The notes under the pieces are model-generated. The model did not search any database and was not told the DNA's origin. It saw only the letters and a list, made by a program, of their open reading frames with translations. From Nannocystis sp. (GTDB lineage Bacteria > Myxococcota_A > Polyangia > Nannocystales > Nannocystaceae), in contig JADJRG010000013.1 of NCBI GenBank assembly GCA_016712315.1, positions 434,001 through 498,000 on the forward strand: a stretch of DNA of 64,000 bases, read 5' to 3'. The position numbers and the translations under genes were made by a program. How positions within the stretch are numbered: the first letter of the stretch is position 1; each line of letters opens with the position of its first letter. Below are positions 8,030-14,869 of this stretch, piece after piece.

Positions 8030-9886
8030 TTGCGGGTCCATTTTATTGGTATCGGCGGCACCGGCATGGGTGCGCTCGCGGGTCTTTTAAGACGCGCCGG
8101 CCACGACGTGCGCGGCTCGGATCTCGCGCTCTATCCGCCGATGTCTACCCAGCTCAGCGACGCTGGCGTCCCGGTGCTGCTCGGCTACAGCGCCGACAAC
8201 CTCGACTGGGGCCCGGATCGCGTCGTCGTCGGCAACATCTGCGGCGCCGACCACGTCGAGGTCCAGGCCGCCAAGGCCCGCCAGATCCCCCTCGACAGCT
8301 TCCCCTCCCTGCTCGCCGAGCTGCTCCTCCCTGGCCGCCGCGCCCTCGTCGTCGCCGGCACCCACGGCAAGACCACCACCACCTCGATCTGCGCCTGGAT
8401 CCTCCGCTACGCCGGCCGCGATCCCAGCTTCTTGATCGGCGGCGTCCCCTTAAATTTCGGCGTCGGCAGCCACCTCGGCGCTGGCGACGCGATCGTCCTC
8501 GAGGGCGACGAGTACGACACCGCCTTTTTTGATAAAGGCTCCAAATTCCTCCATTACCAGCCGCAGCGGGCGATCCTCACCAGCGTCGAGTACGACCACG
8601 CCGACATCTTCGCCGATCTCGCCGCCGTCCAGGCCGCCTTTCGCCGCTTCGTCGCGTTAATCCCCGCCAGCGGCGACCTCATCGTCCACGCGGGCGACCC
8701 CCGCGCCATGGAGGTAACCGACGCCGCCGCCTGCCAGGTCCACACCTACCGCCTGCTCCCGGAGGACGCCGATCCTGCCGCTGGCGCCGCCACCTACGTC
8801 GGCCGCCTGCTCGACCGCCGCGGCCACCGCACCGACTTTGAGGTCTGGGAGCGCGGGGCGCCGCTCGGCGCCTTCTCGACCAGCCAGATCGGCGAGCACA
8901 ACGTCGCCAACCTGCTCGCCGCGATCGCCCTCGCCCGCCTCGAAGGCCTCGACGTCGAGCTGATCCGCGACGCGATCCGCCGCTTCCGCGGCGTCGTCCG
9001 CCGCCAGGAGCTGCTCGGCCTCGCCGCTGGCGTCCGCGTCATCACCGACTTCGCCCACCACCCCACCGCCGTCCGCGTCACCGTCACCGCGATCCGCCGG
9101 CGCTACCGCGACAACGCCCTCCACGTCTGTTTTGAGCCGCGCAGCGCCTCCTCGCGCCGCGCCGTCTTCCAGGAGGGTTATGCCGAGAGCTTCCAGGCGG
9201 CCAGCCGCGTGTACATCGGCCCGCTCTTCGCCCCCGAGAAGGTCCCCGAGGCGGATCGCCTCGACCCCGCCGCGCTCGCCCGCACGATCAGCGCCGCCGG
9301 CGTCGAAGCCGCCGCCTACGACAGCGTCGACGCCCTCACCGACGCCGTGCTCGCCGCCGCCGGCCCTGGCGACGTCGTCCTCATCCTCACCAGCGGCGCC
9401 TTTGGCGGCCTCGGCGAGCGCCTGCTCCGCGGCTTCGGCGACGCGGTCGTCTTCGCGCGCGAGTCGGACCTGCCCGCGGTGCACCGGATCTGCGACGCCT
9501 ACAGCCTCCCGCGGATCCACCCCGACGACCAGACCGAGGTCGTCGTCATCCGCGACCCCGACGGCCAGATCGCCGGCTGCGTCGGCTTACAAGTCAGCGG
9601 CGACCAAGCCCTCCTCTTCAACCTCGCCGTCGCCCCCGAGCGCCGCGGCGAGGGCCTCGGGTGGATGCTCGCGGACACGGTGATCCGCCGCGCCCGGGTC
9701 CTCGACGCCCGCGCGATCGTCCTGCTCACCAGCGGCGCCGCCGACTTCTTCGGCTCCAAGCTCGGCTTCGTCTCCACCGCCCTCTCCGCCGTCGATCCCG
9801 TGCTCCGCCGCAGCCCCAACTTCCTCGCCGCCGACGACGCGATCTGCATGATCTACGACCTCACCAGCCGCCGCCCCCGCCGCTGA
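8030..9886 (+). CDS. mpl: Mpl murein tripeptide ligase fused to a GNAT acetyltransferase domain
   Basis: Residues 1 to about 465 are Mpl (UDP-N-acetylmuramate:L-alanyl-gamma-D-glutamyl-meso-diaminopimelate ligase), which recycles murein tripeptide back to UDP-MurNAc-peptide. The N terminus FIGIGGTGMGALAGLLRRAG, the ATP-binding GTHGKTTTTS at 110-119 and the conserved EGDEYDTAFFDKGSKFLHY region are Mur-ligase marks specific to Mpl. From about residue 473 to 618 there is a GNAT domain: ARESDLPAVHRI start, acetyl-CoA motif VAPERRGEGLGWMLAD and a terminal FFGSKLGF. E. coli Mpl is about 457 residues, so the domain is an addition. The start is TTG at 8030, because no ATG or GTG fits the family N terminus. 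Confidence 0.92.
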   Translation: MRVHFIGIGGTGMGALAGLLRRAGHDVRGSDLALYPPMSTQLSDAGVPVLLGYSADNLDWGPDRVVVGNICGADHVEVQAAKARQIPLDSFPSLLAELLLPGRRALVVAGTHGKTTTTSICAWILRYAGRDPSFLIGGVPLNFGVGSHLGAGDAIVLEGDEYDTAFFDKGSKFLHYQPQRAILTSVEYDHADIFADLAAVQAAFRRFVALIPASGDLIVHAGDPRAMEVTDAAACQVHTYRLLPEDADPAAGAATYVGRLLDRRGHRTDFEVWERGAPLGAFSTSQIGEHNVANLLAAIALARLEGLDVELIRDAIRRFRGVVRRQELLGLAAGVRVITDFAHHPTAVRVTVTAIRRRYRDNALHVCFEPRSASSRRAVFQEGYAESFQAASRVYIGPLFAPEKVPEADRLDPAALARTISAAGVEAAAYDSVDALTDAVLAAAGPGDVVLILTSGAFGGLGERLLRGFGDAVVFARESDLPAVHRICDAYSLPRIHPDDQTEVVVIRDPDGQIAGCVGLQVSGDQALLFNLAVAPERRGEGLGWMLADTVIRRARVLDARAIVLLTSGAADFFGSKLGFVSTALSAVDPVLRRSPNFLAADDAICMIYDLTSRRPRR

Positions 9887-9941
9887 GCCCGATCTTTCTT
9901 TTGGAAGCGCTAAGAAGCGCCGCGCCCGAGGTCTTTGAGCG

Positions 9942-10553
9942 ATGAGCCCGCAACTCCTCGTCTTTTACGCCGCCGCCGCCCTCGCCCTGCTCGGCGCCCT
10001 GCTCGCCCTCACCCGCACGAGGCCCCAGGCGGCCCTGCGGTGGTTCGGGCTCACCCTGGGCGCCCTCGTCGTGATTGAGCACCAGCTCATCGCCCCCACC
10101 ATCGCCCTGCTCTCGCTCCTCTTCTTCGCCGCCGCCGCCGCCTACCTCGCCGTCATCGCCGGCCACGCCGAGGCCGCCGCCCTCGCCCCCCTCACCGCCC
10201 CGCCGACCGCCGCCGCCCCCTCCCTCGCCCCCCCGCCGGCCTCCGCCCCCCTCAGCCCGCCGCCCGCCGCCGCCCCTCGCCGCCTTCGTCGTACCCGCGC
10301 CACCTACGCCCGGGCGCTCCCGCTCCTCGCCGTGGCCGCCCTCGCGTGGGTTTTGACCGGCACCTGGGCGCGCCAGCACGCCTGGCCTGGCCAAGAGCTC
10401 GCCCCAAGCGCTGGTTTTGGCGGCCTGAGCGCCCTCACCAGCGCCCTCGCGGACCCGCACCTCGGCGCCCTGATCGCCGTCGTCCTCCTCGTCTTGGTCG
10501 CCGCGGTCGGCGGCCTCGCCCTGCTCGGCGCAGGCGACGGAGCCCGCCGATGA
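9942..10553 (+). CDS. nuoJ: NuoJ-like NADH-quinone oxidoreductase subunit J (divergent)
   Basis: A 203-residue membrane protein with about five helices. Position immediately before a clear NuoK, with an ATGA overlap of 4 bases, and hydropathy identify it as subunit J of the complex I membrane arm. The TRTRPQAALRWFGLTLGALVV segment sits where NuoJ has its conserved NPVHAALW-like start of TM2. The middle carries a long Pro/Ala/Ser insert (about residues 83-110) that is not typical. The call rests partly on context because sequence conservation is weak. Confidence 0.65.
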   Translation: MSPQLLVFYAAAALALLGALLALTRTRPQAALRWFGLTLGALVVIEHQLIAPTIALLSLLFFAAAAAYLAVIAGHAEAAALAPLTAPPTAAAPSLAPPPASAPLSPPPAAAPRRLRRTRATYARALPLLAVAALAWVLTGTWARQHAWPGQELAPSAGFGGLSALTSALADPHLGALIAVVLLVLVAAVGGLALLGAGDGARR

Positions 10554-10825
10554 TCCCCGTCACCCACGCCTTCTACCTCGCCACCGGGCTGCTCCTCGTC
10601 GGCCTCGCCGGCGCCCTGCTCCTGCGGCCACGTCTCCAGCGCCTGCTCGCCCTCCAGCTCATCTTCCTCGGCGCGCACCTCGCCCTCGTCACCGCCGCCC
10701 GGATCTGGGCCCTCCACGACGGCCACGCCTTCGCCCTCGTCACCGCCGCCCTCGCGCTCACCCAGCTCGCGATCACCGCCCCGCTCGCGCTCCACCTCCT
10801 ACCGACGCGCCGCCCTGGCCCCTAA
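10550..10825 (+). CDS. nuoK: NuoK-like subunit with both conserved Glu replaced by Gln
   Basis: A 91-residue protein with three helices. It lines up without gaps, from memory, with E. coli NuoK from the first residue (MIP, His6, GL at 18-19). The two membrane glutamates needed for proton transfer in E. coli NuoK (E36 and E72) are here Gln36 (codon CAG at 10655) and Gln72 (CAG at 10763). Start and length fit the family exactly, and the start overlaps the nuoJ stop. It would sit between J and L in the membrane arm. Confidence 0.85.
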   Translation: MIPVTHAFYLATGLLLVGLAGALLLRPRLQRLLALQLIFLGAHLALVTAARIWALHDGHAFALVTAALALTQLAITAPLALHLLPTRRPGP

Positions 10826-10863
10826 GCGCCGCTCTTGTCGCCATCAGCCGGCCCTCCCACGCT

Positions 10864-10951
10864 CTGTCTTTTGAGCCAGCACGCTCTGTCCTTCAGCGCC
10901 TCCTTCGCTGTCCCTCAGGACACTACTCTCTGTCTCTTAGGCCAGCCGATC
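10864..10951. repeat. four-unit tandem repeat, exact 22-bp period
   Basis: In the 162-base gap between nuoK and nuoL, four imperfect units begin at 10864, 10886, 10908 and 10930. Each starts CTGTC and most end AGxCAG within 16 bases, for example CTGTCTTTTGAGCCAG and CTGTCTCTTAGGCCAG; the third contains the hairpin TGTCCCTCAGGACA. The remaining six bases of each unit are variable. The 22-bp spacing is about two helical turns. No open reading frame or promoter is evident in the gap. Confidence 0.8.
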
Positions 10952-10987
10952 TAGCGCCTCCAGCTCCCGCCCGCACCTGAGCAGCTC

Positions 10988-13246
10988 ATGGACGCCCCGT
11001 CCGCACTCTCCGCCCCCCCCCTCCTCGCCATTTTTCTGGGGATCTTCGGCCTGCCCGCGCTCGCCGGCCTGCTGCTGCGGCACCTCCGCCCTCGCGCCCC
11101 GCGCCTGAGCGCCCTCGCCGCCCTCGCCGCCCTCGTGCTCGCCGGCCAGCTCGCCCTCGCCGCCTATGACGCCCTCGGCCAGCTCCCCGGCAAGCGCCTG
11201 CAAGCGCCCCTGCTTCACTGGCTACGAGTCGGCTCCACCACCGAGCTCCGCCTCGATCTCCTCCTCGACCCCCACAGCGGCGCCCTCGTCGTCGTCCTCC
11301 TCCTCCTCACCCTCCTCCTCCTCCTCCCCTACCTCCGCCCGCCGCAGCGCACCCGCGCCGCCGGCCCGCCAGCGCCAGAGCAGCCCCTCCTCCCTGCCGC
11401 CGCTGCGAGCCCGCTGGACCCGCCCCACGCCGCCGCCGGCCCGCCAACGCCAGGGCAGCCCCTCCCTGCCGCCGCTGCGAGCCCGCTGGACCCGGCCCAC
11501 ACCGCCGGCCTCGCCACCTCGACGGCCGCGGCGCAGCTCCTCCTCGGCCTCGCCCTCGCCCTGCTCAGCCTGCTCAGCGCCTCCCTCCTGCTCAGCCTCG
11601 CCGCCTGGTCGTTGCTCGGCCTGCTCACCGCGCGCCCAGCCTCGTCGCGCCGCCTCCTCGGCGCCCTCGGCGAGCTCGGCCTCTGGCTCACCTTGACCGC
11701 CGCGCTCGCGGGCGCGGGCGGTCTCACCCTCGATCTCATCCACCGCAGCGCCGCGCTCGCGGGGGGTCGCGCCTTCACCGGGGCCCACCTGCTCGCCCTC
11801 GATCTCGCCACCTTCGCCGCCCTCGGCCTCGTGCTCGCCCTCCTCGGCCGCGGCCTCGCGACCCCCCTCGACCGCGACCTCGCGACCCCCGACCGCGGCC
11901 TCGCGACCCCCCTCGACCGCGATTTCGCGACCCTCGGCCGCGGCCTCGCGACCCCCCTCGACCGCGACCTCGCGACCCCCGAGCCCTACGCCCCTCTCGG
12001 CGCCTTTTCGCTCCTGGTCGCCCTCGATCTCGCCCTCCGCCTCCACCCCTTGCTCGCCCTCGCCCACCCGCTCCTGTGGCCGCTCGCCGCCGCGCTCAGC
12101 GCCCTCCTCCTCCTCGCTCGACTCCTCCGAACCCTCCCCCTCGCCCCGGCCGTCGGCCTCGCCGCCCCTTTCGTCGTCCTCGCCCTCGCCCTCGGCGCCT
12201 GGGGTACGGCCCTCGCCCTGCTCTTCATCCACGCCTTCGCCCTCGCCACCTACCCAGGCCTGCCCGCCGCGCACCGCCGCCGCCTCGCGCCCGTCCTCCT
12301 GCTCGCCCTGCTCCCGGCCCACACCGTCCTGCTGGCCCTCGCCTGGGCGAGCCCTGGGCGGCTCCTCCTCACCCCGCTCCTCCTGTTCACCCTCATCACC
12401 CTCGCCGCCGCCCTCACCCGACCCCAACAAGCCGACCCCGCCCTCACCCGACTCCACCAAGCCGACCCCGAAGCCCGCCTCACCGGCCCCACCGCCGCCC
12501 TTTTTGCGGGACTGCTCGGCTTCACCGCCGCCTTCGCCGGGCTCTTCGCCCTCCCCGACCTCTCGTGGGTCGCCGCCCTCGTCCCGCCGGAGCTCACGCC
12601 GCTCTGGCAGCACCTCCGCGCCCCTGCCGGGCTCGCCCGCGCCCTCCAGCCGGTCCAGCTCGCCCCCGCCGCCGCCGGCTACGCCGCCCTCGTCGCCCTC
12701 GCAGCCGCCCTCCTCGGCCTCACCTCCCCTCGCATCAGCCGCCGCCTCCACGCGCTGCCCACCCCAAACGACCCCACCCCCGCCGACGCACCACCAGGCC
12801 CGCCCCCGATCCCCGCCCTCCTCGCCCCTGTCCGCGCCCTCCTCGCCCCTGTCCGCGCCGTCTTCGCCCCTGTCCGCGCCGTCTTCGCCCTGCTCCCCCG
12901 CCTCAGCGCGACCGCCCTCGAGCCTGCGCTCGCCGCTGCCCACGGCGCCCTCGCCGATCGCCTCTGGCTCGCCGGCGGCCTGCCTGCCGCCCGCCCTGGC
13001 ACGGCCCTCGCGGTCCTCGGCGGCGCCCTGCTCGTACTCGGCAGCGTCTACTGCGATCCCGCGGCCACCACCCTCGGCCCCAGCGCGGTCCACCCCATCG
13101 ACCTCGGCGGCCTCGATCCTCAGCTCCGCGCGCCAAAACGCGCCCGCCAACCCGCACCTTTGCCCCTCGACGACGCCGACCGCGCCGCCGCCGACGCCGC
13201 CGCCGCGCGCCACACCGCCGACCCCCCGCCGCTCCGCATCGAGTAG
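10988..13246 (+). CDS. nuoL: NuoL-like antiporter subunit, divergent and repeat-expanded
   Basis: A 752-residue polytopic membrane protein placed between NuoK and NuoM. Length and hydropathy fit NuoL, and the C terminus has an extra hydrophilic tail. Conservation is poor: the NuoL segment with Glu144 and the GWEG motif reads LLLSLAAWSLLGLL here, so the Glu is not kept, and the PLxTWLPDAM loop before the HAATMVTAG helix is replaced by repeats. Four internal tandem expansions exist: about 75 bp twice (11360-11508), 45 bp three times (11846-11980), 30 bp twice (12413-12472) and 21 bp three times (12818-12880). All keep the frame. Function as a proton pump is doubtful. Confidence 0.7.
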   Translation: MDAPSALSAPPLLAIFLGIFGLPALAGLLLRHLRPRAPRLSALAALAALVLAGQLALAAYDALGQLPGKRLQAPLLHWLRVGSTTELRLDLLLDPHSGALVVVLLLLTLLLLLPYLRPPQRTRAAGPPAPEQPLLPAAAASPLDPPHAAAGPPTPGQPLPAAAASPLDPAHTAGLATSTAAAQLLLGLALALLSLLSASLLLSLAAWSLLGLLTARPASSRRLLGALGELGLWLTLTAALAGAGGLTLDLIHRSAALAGGRAFTGAHLLALDLATFAALGLVLALLGRGLATPLDRDLATPDRGLATPLDRDFATLGRGLATPLDRDLATPEPYAPLGAFSLLVALDLALRLHPLLALAHPLLWPLAAALSALLLLARLLRTLPLAPAVGLAAPFVVLALALGAWGTALALLFIHAFALATYPGLPAAHRRRLAPVLLLALLPAHTVLLALAWASPGRLLLTPLLLFTLITLAAALTRPQQADPALTRLHQADPEARLTGPTAALFAGLLGFTAAFAGLFALPDLSWVAALVPPELTPLWQHLRAPAGLARALQPVQLAPAAAGYAALVALAAALLGLTSPRISRRLHALPTPNDPTPADAPPGPPPIPALLAPVRALLAPVRAVFAPVRAVFALLPRLSATALEPALAAAHGALADRLWLAGGLPAARPGTALAVLGGALLVLGSVYCDPAATTLGPSAVHPIDLGGLDPQLRAPKRARQPAPLPLDDADRAAADAAAARHTADPPPLRIE
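11846..11980 (+). repeat. three 45-bp in-frame tandem repeats in nuoL
   Basis: Copies at 11846-11890, 11891-11935 and 11936-11980 encode the 15-residue unit GRGLATPLDRDLATP and close variants. Each unit is itself two related half-units (RGLATPL and DRDLATP). Residues 287-331 of the protein are covered. The insert falls where NuoL has its conserved loop before the main proton-channel helices. Confidence 0.9.
12818..12880 (+). repeat. three 21-bp in-frame tandem repeats in nuoL
   Basis: Three units at 12818, 12839 and 12860 encode LLAPVRA, LLAPVRA and VFAPVRA, with a partial fourth (VFALL). They lie in the C-terminal part of the subunit, after a Pro-rich stretch. Confidence 0.85.
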
Positions 13247-13275
13247 CCTGCCCCGCGCACCCGAGGCAACGAACC

Positions 13276-14730
13276 GTGGACCCTCTCCTCCTCCTCTGCG
13301 CGCTCCCGCTCACCGCGGCCCTCGCGCTCGCGCTCCCCCTCCGCGCCGGCCGCCCGCGGCTCGCCCGTGCCCTCGCGCTCGCCGCCGCCGCCCTCACCCT
13401 TGGCCTGCTGCTCGACCTCCTCCGCGCCCCGCCCTCCCCGCTCCGCCACCCCTGGATCCCCCACCTCGGCCTCGATCTCCACCTCCGCCTCGACCCGCTC
13501 ACCGCCCCCCTCCTCCTCCTGCTCGCCCTGCTCACCCCTGCCGCCCTCCTCCTCGCCGCCCGCGCCCGCCTGCCCGCCCTTCTGCTCGCCCAGGCGCACC
13601 TCTCCCTCCTCCTCCTCGCCGCGGATCTGGGCCTCTTCGCCGCCGCCGCCGCCCTCCTCCCCCTGCTCGCCCTCCTGCTCGCCGGCCGAGAGCGCCCCGC
13701 CGGCCTCTTTGTACCCCTGCACCTCGGCGCCGCCGCCCTCACCCTCGCCGTCCTGCTCCTCGCCCTCGCCCACCACGACGCCGCCGAAGGCGCTTGGAGC
13801 TTCGCCCTCCACGATCTCAGCGCCATCGCCCTGCCCCCGCCGCTCGAGGCGCTCGTGTTCGCGCTCCTCGCCGCCGCTGCTTGGCTGATCCTCGGCCTTT
13901 GGCCGGTCCATGGCTGGTGGCGCCAAGCCGGCGAGGGCGGCGAACCTGCCGCCGCCCTCATCCTCCTCGGCGCCGTCCGCCCGGTCGGCCTGCTCATCCT
14001 CCTGCACGCCGTCACCCTCGCCCCCGTCGCCGCCGCCGCCGCCGCCCCTCACCTCAACCTGCTCGCCCTCGCCGGCCTGCTCATCGGCCTGCTCGCCGCC
14101 CTCGGCGACCCCGATCCCCACCGCCGCCCCCTCCACCTCACCCACCCGGCCGCCGCCCTCGCCCTCATCGGCCTGCTCACCGCCACCGCCGAGGGTCTAA
14201 GCGGCGCCCTGCTCCTCACGTACGGCGCCGGCCTCGCCCTCGCCCACCGCCTCACGACCCCGACCGCATCCTCGACCCTCACCCGAGCAGCCATCGCCGG
14301 GCTCGCTCTCGCACCTGGCCTCGTCTTGGTCCTGATCAGCGGCTTCGGCGCGGGCTCATTATCGCGCACAAACACCCGCCTCGTCCTCTTGGTCGCCCTG
14401 CTCGCCCTCGTGCTCACCGCCCACCTCCTCTCTCGGCCCCGCCAACGCGCCCCATCCCCCCTCGCCGACCACCCCGTCAGCGCGCTCGCTCGCCCTCTCC
14501 ACCTCGCCCTCGCCCTGCTCATCCTCCTCTTTGGCCTCCACCCGGCCCCCCTCGCCACCCCCCTCGGCGCCGCCGCGACCGCCGCCGTCCGCCGCCTCAC
14601 CGCCACCCGCTGCGCCGCCGAGCACAGCCCCGCCGAGCGTCCTCGCCGCCTCCTCATCCCCCCCGAGTGCGCGCCCGGGCGCCCCTCGCCACCCCTCGAC
14701 ACCACCCCTGACCTCCGACCTCCCCCCTGA
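13276..14730 (+). CDS. nuoM: NuoM-like antiporter subunit lacking the key Glu and Lys
   Basis: A 484-residue membrane protein. The GTG at 13276 was chosen: it has a GAGG about 10 bases upstream and gives a hydrophobic N terminus, whereas the open frame before it overlaps nuoL. The loop WPVHGWWRQAGEGGEPAAAL at 209-228 corresponds to the NuoM PLHxWLPDAHxEAPT region. The TM5 Glu (E144 in E. coli, in a FELxLxPMY context) falls in LGLFAAAAALLPLLALLL and appears as Ala; the TM7 Lys (K234, ILLKTAAYG) falls in LILLGAVRPVG and appears as Ala, with Arg two residues on. The tail after about 440 is Pro/Arg-rich. Placement between L and N supports the call. Confidence 0.72.
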   Translation: MDPLLLLCALPLTAALALALPLRAGRPRLARALALAAAALTLGLLLDLLRAPPSPLRHPWIPHLGLDLHLRLDPLTAPLLLLLALLTPAALLLAARARLPALLLAQAHLSLLLLAADLGLFAAAAALLPLLALLLAGRERPAGLFVPLHLGAAALTLAVLLLALAHHDAAEGAWSFALHDLSAIALPPPLEALVFALLAAAAWLILGLWPVHGWWRQAGEGGEPAAALILLGAVRPVGLLILLHAVTLAPVAAAAAAPHLNLLALAGLLIGLLAALGDPDPHRRPLHLTHPAAALALIGLLTATAEGLSGALLLTYGAGLALAHRLTTPTASSTLTRAAIAGLALAPGLVLVLISGFGAGSLSRTNTRLVLLVALLALVLTAHLLSRPRQRAPSPLADHPVSALARPLHLALALLILLFGLHPAPLATPLGAAATAAVRRLTATRCAAEHSPAERPRRLLIPPECAPGRPSPPLDTTPDLRPPP

Positions 14731-14861
14731 CCTCAGACCAAGGTCGATCGGCTGGCGGGCGCCACACAGGTCTCCCCTCTGACCCTCCCCCCCTGACCTC
14801 AGACCCGCCAAGGTCGATCGGCTGGCGGTCTGCCCACTGAACCTCCCTCTGACCTCCGACC
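14708..14861. repeat. repeats at the nuoM-nuoN junction
   Basis: The 13-mer CTGACCTCMGACC occurs at 14708, 14727, 14793 and 14849. A second block, AAGGTCGATCGGCTGGCGG, occurs at 14740-14758 and 14810-14828, so a composite unit is present twice with a 66-70 bp period. The repeats include the last codons of nuoM and most of the 139-base gap before nuoN. No promoter is evident. Confidence 0.85.
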
Positions 14862-14869
14862 CTCCCGGC

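Noticed and set aside
10864..10951. CRISPR-like array
   Set aside because: Units are 22 bp including the variable part, with no spacers of 30 bp and no cas genes nearby.
12076..13275. Long plus-strand open frame upstream of, and in frame with, nuoM
   Set aside because: It overlaps nuoL in another frame and encodes Pro/Arg-rich sequence; the GTG at 13276 starts the NuoM-like part.
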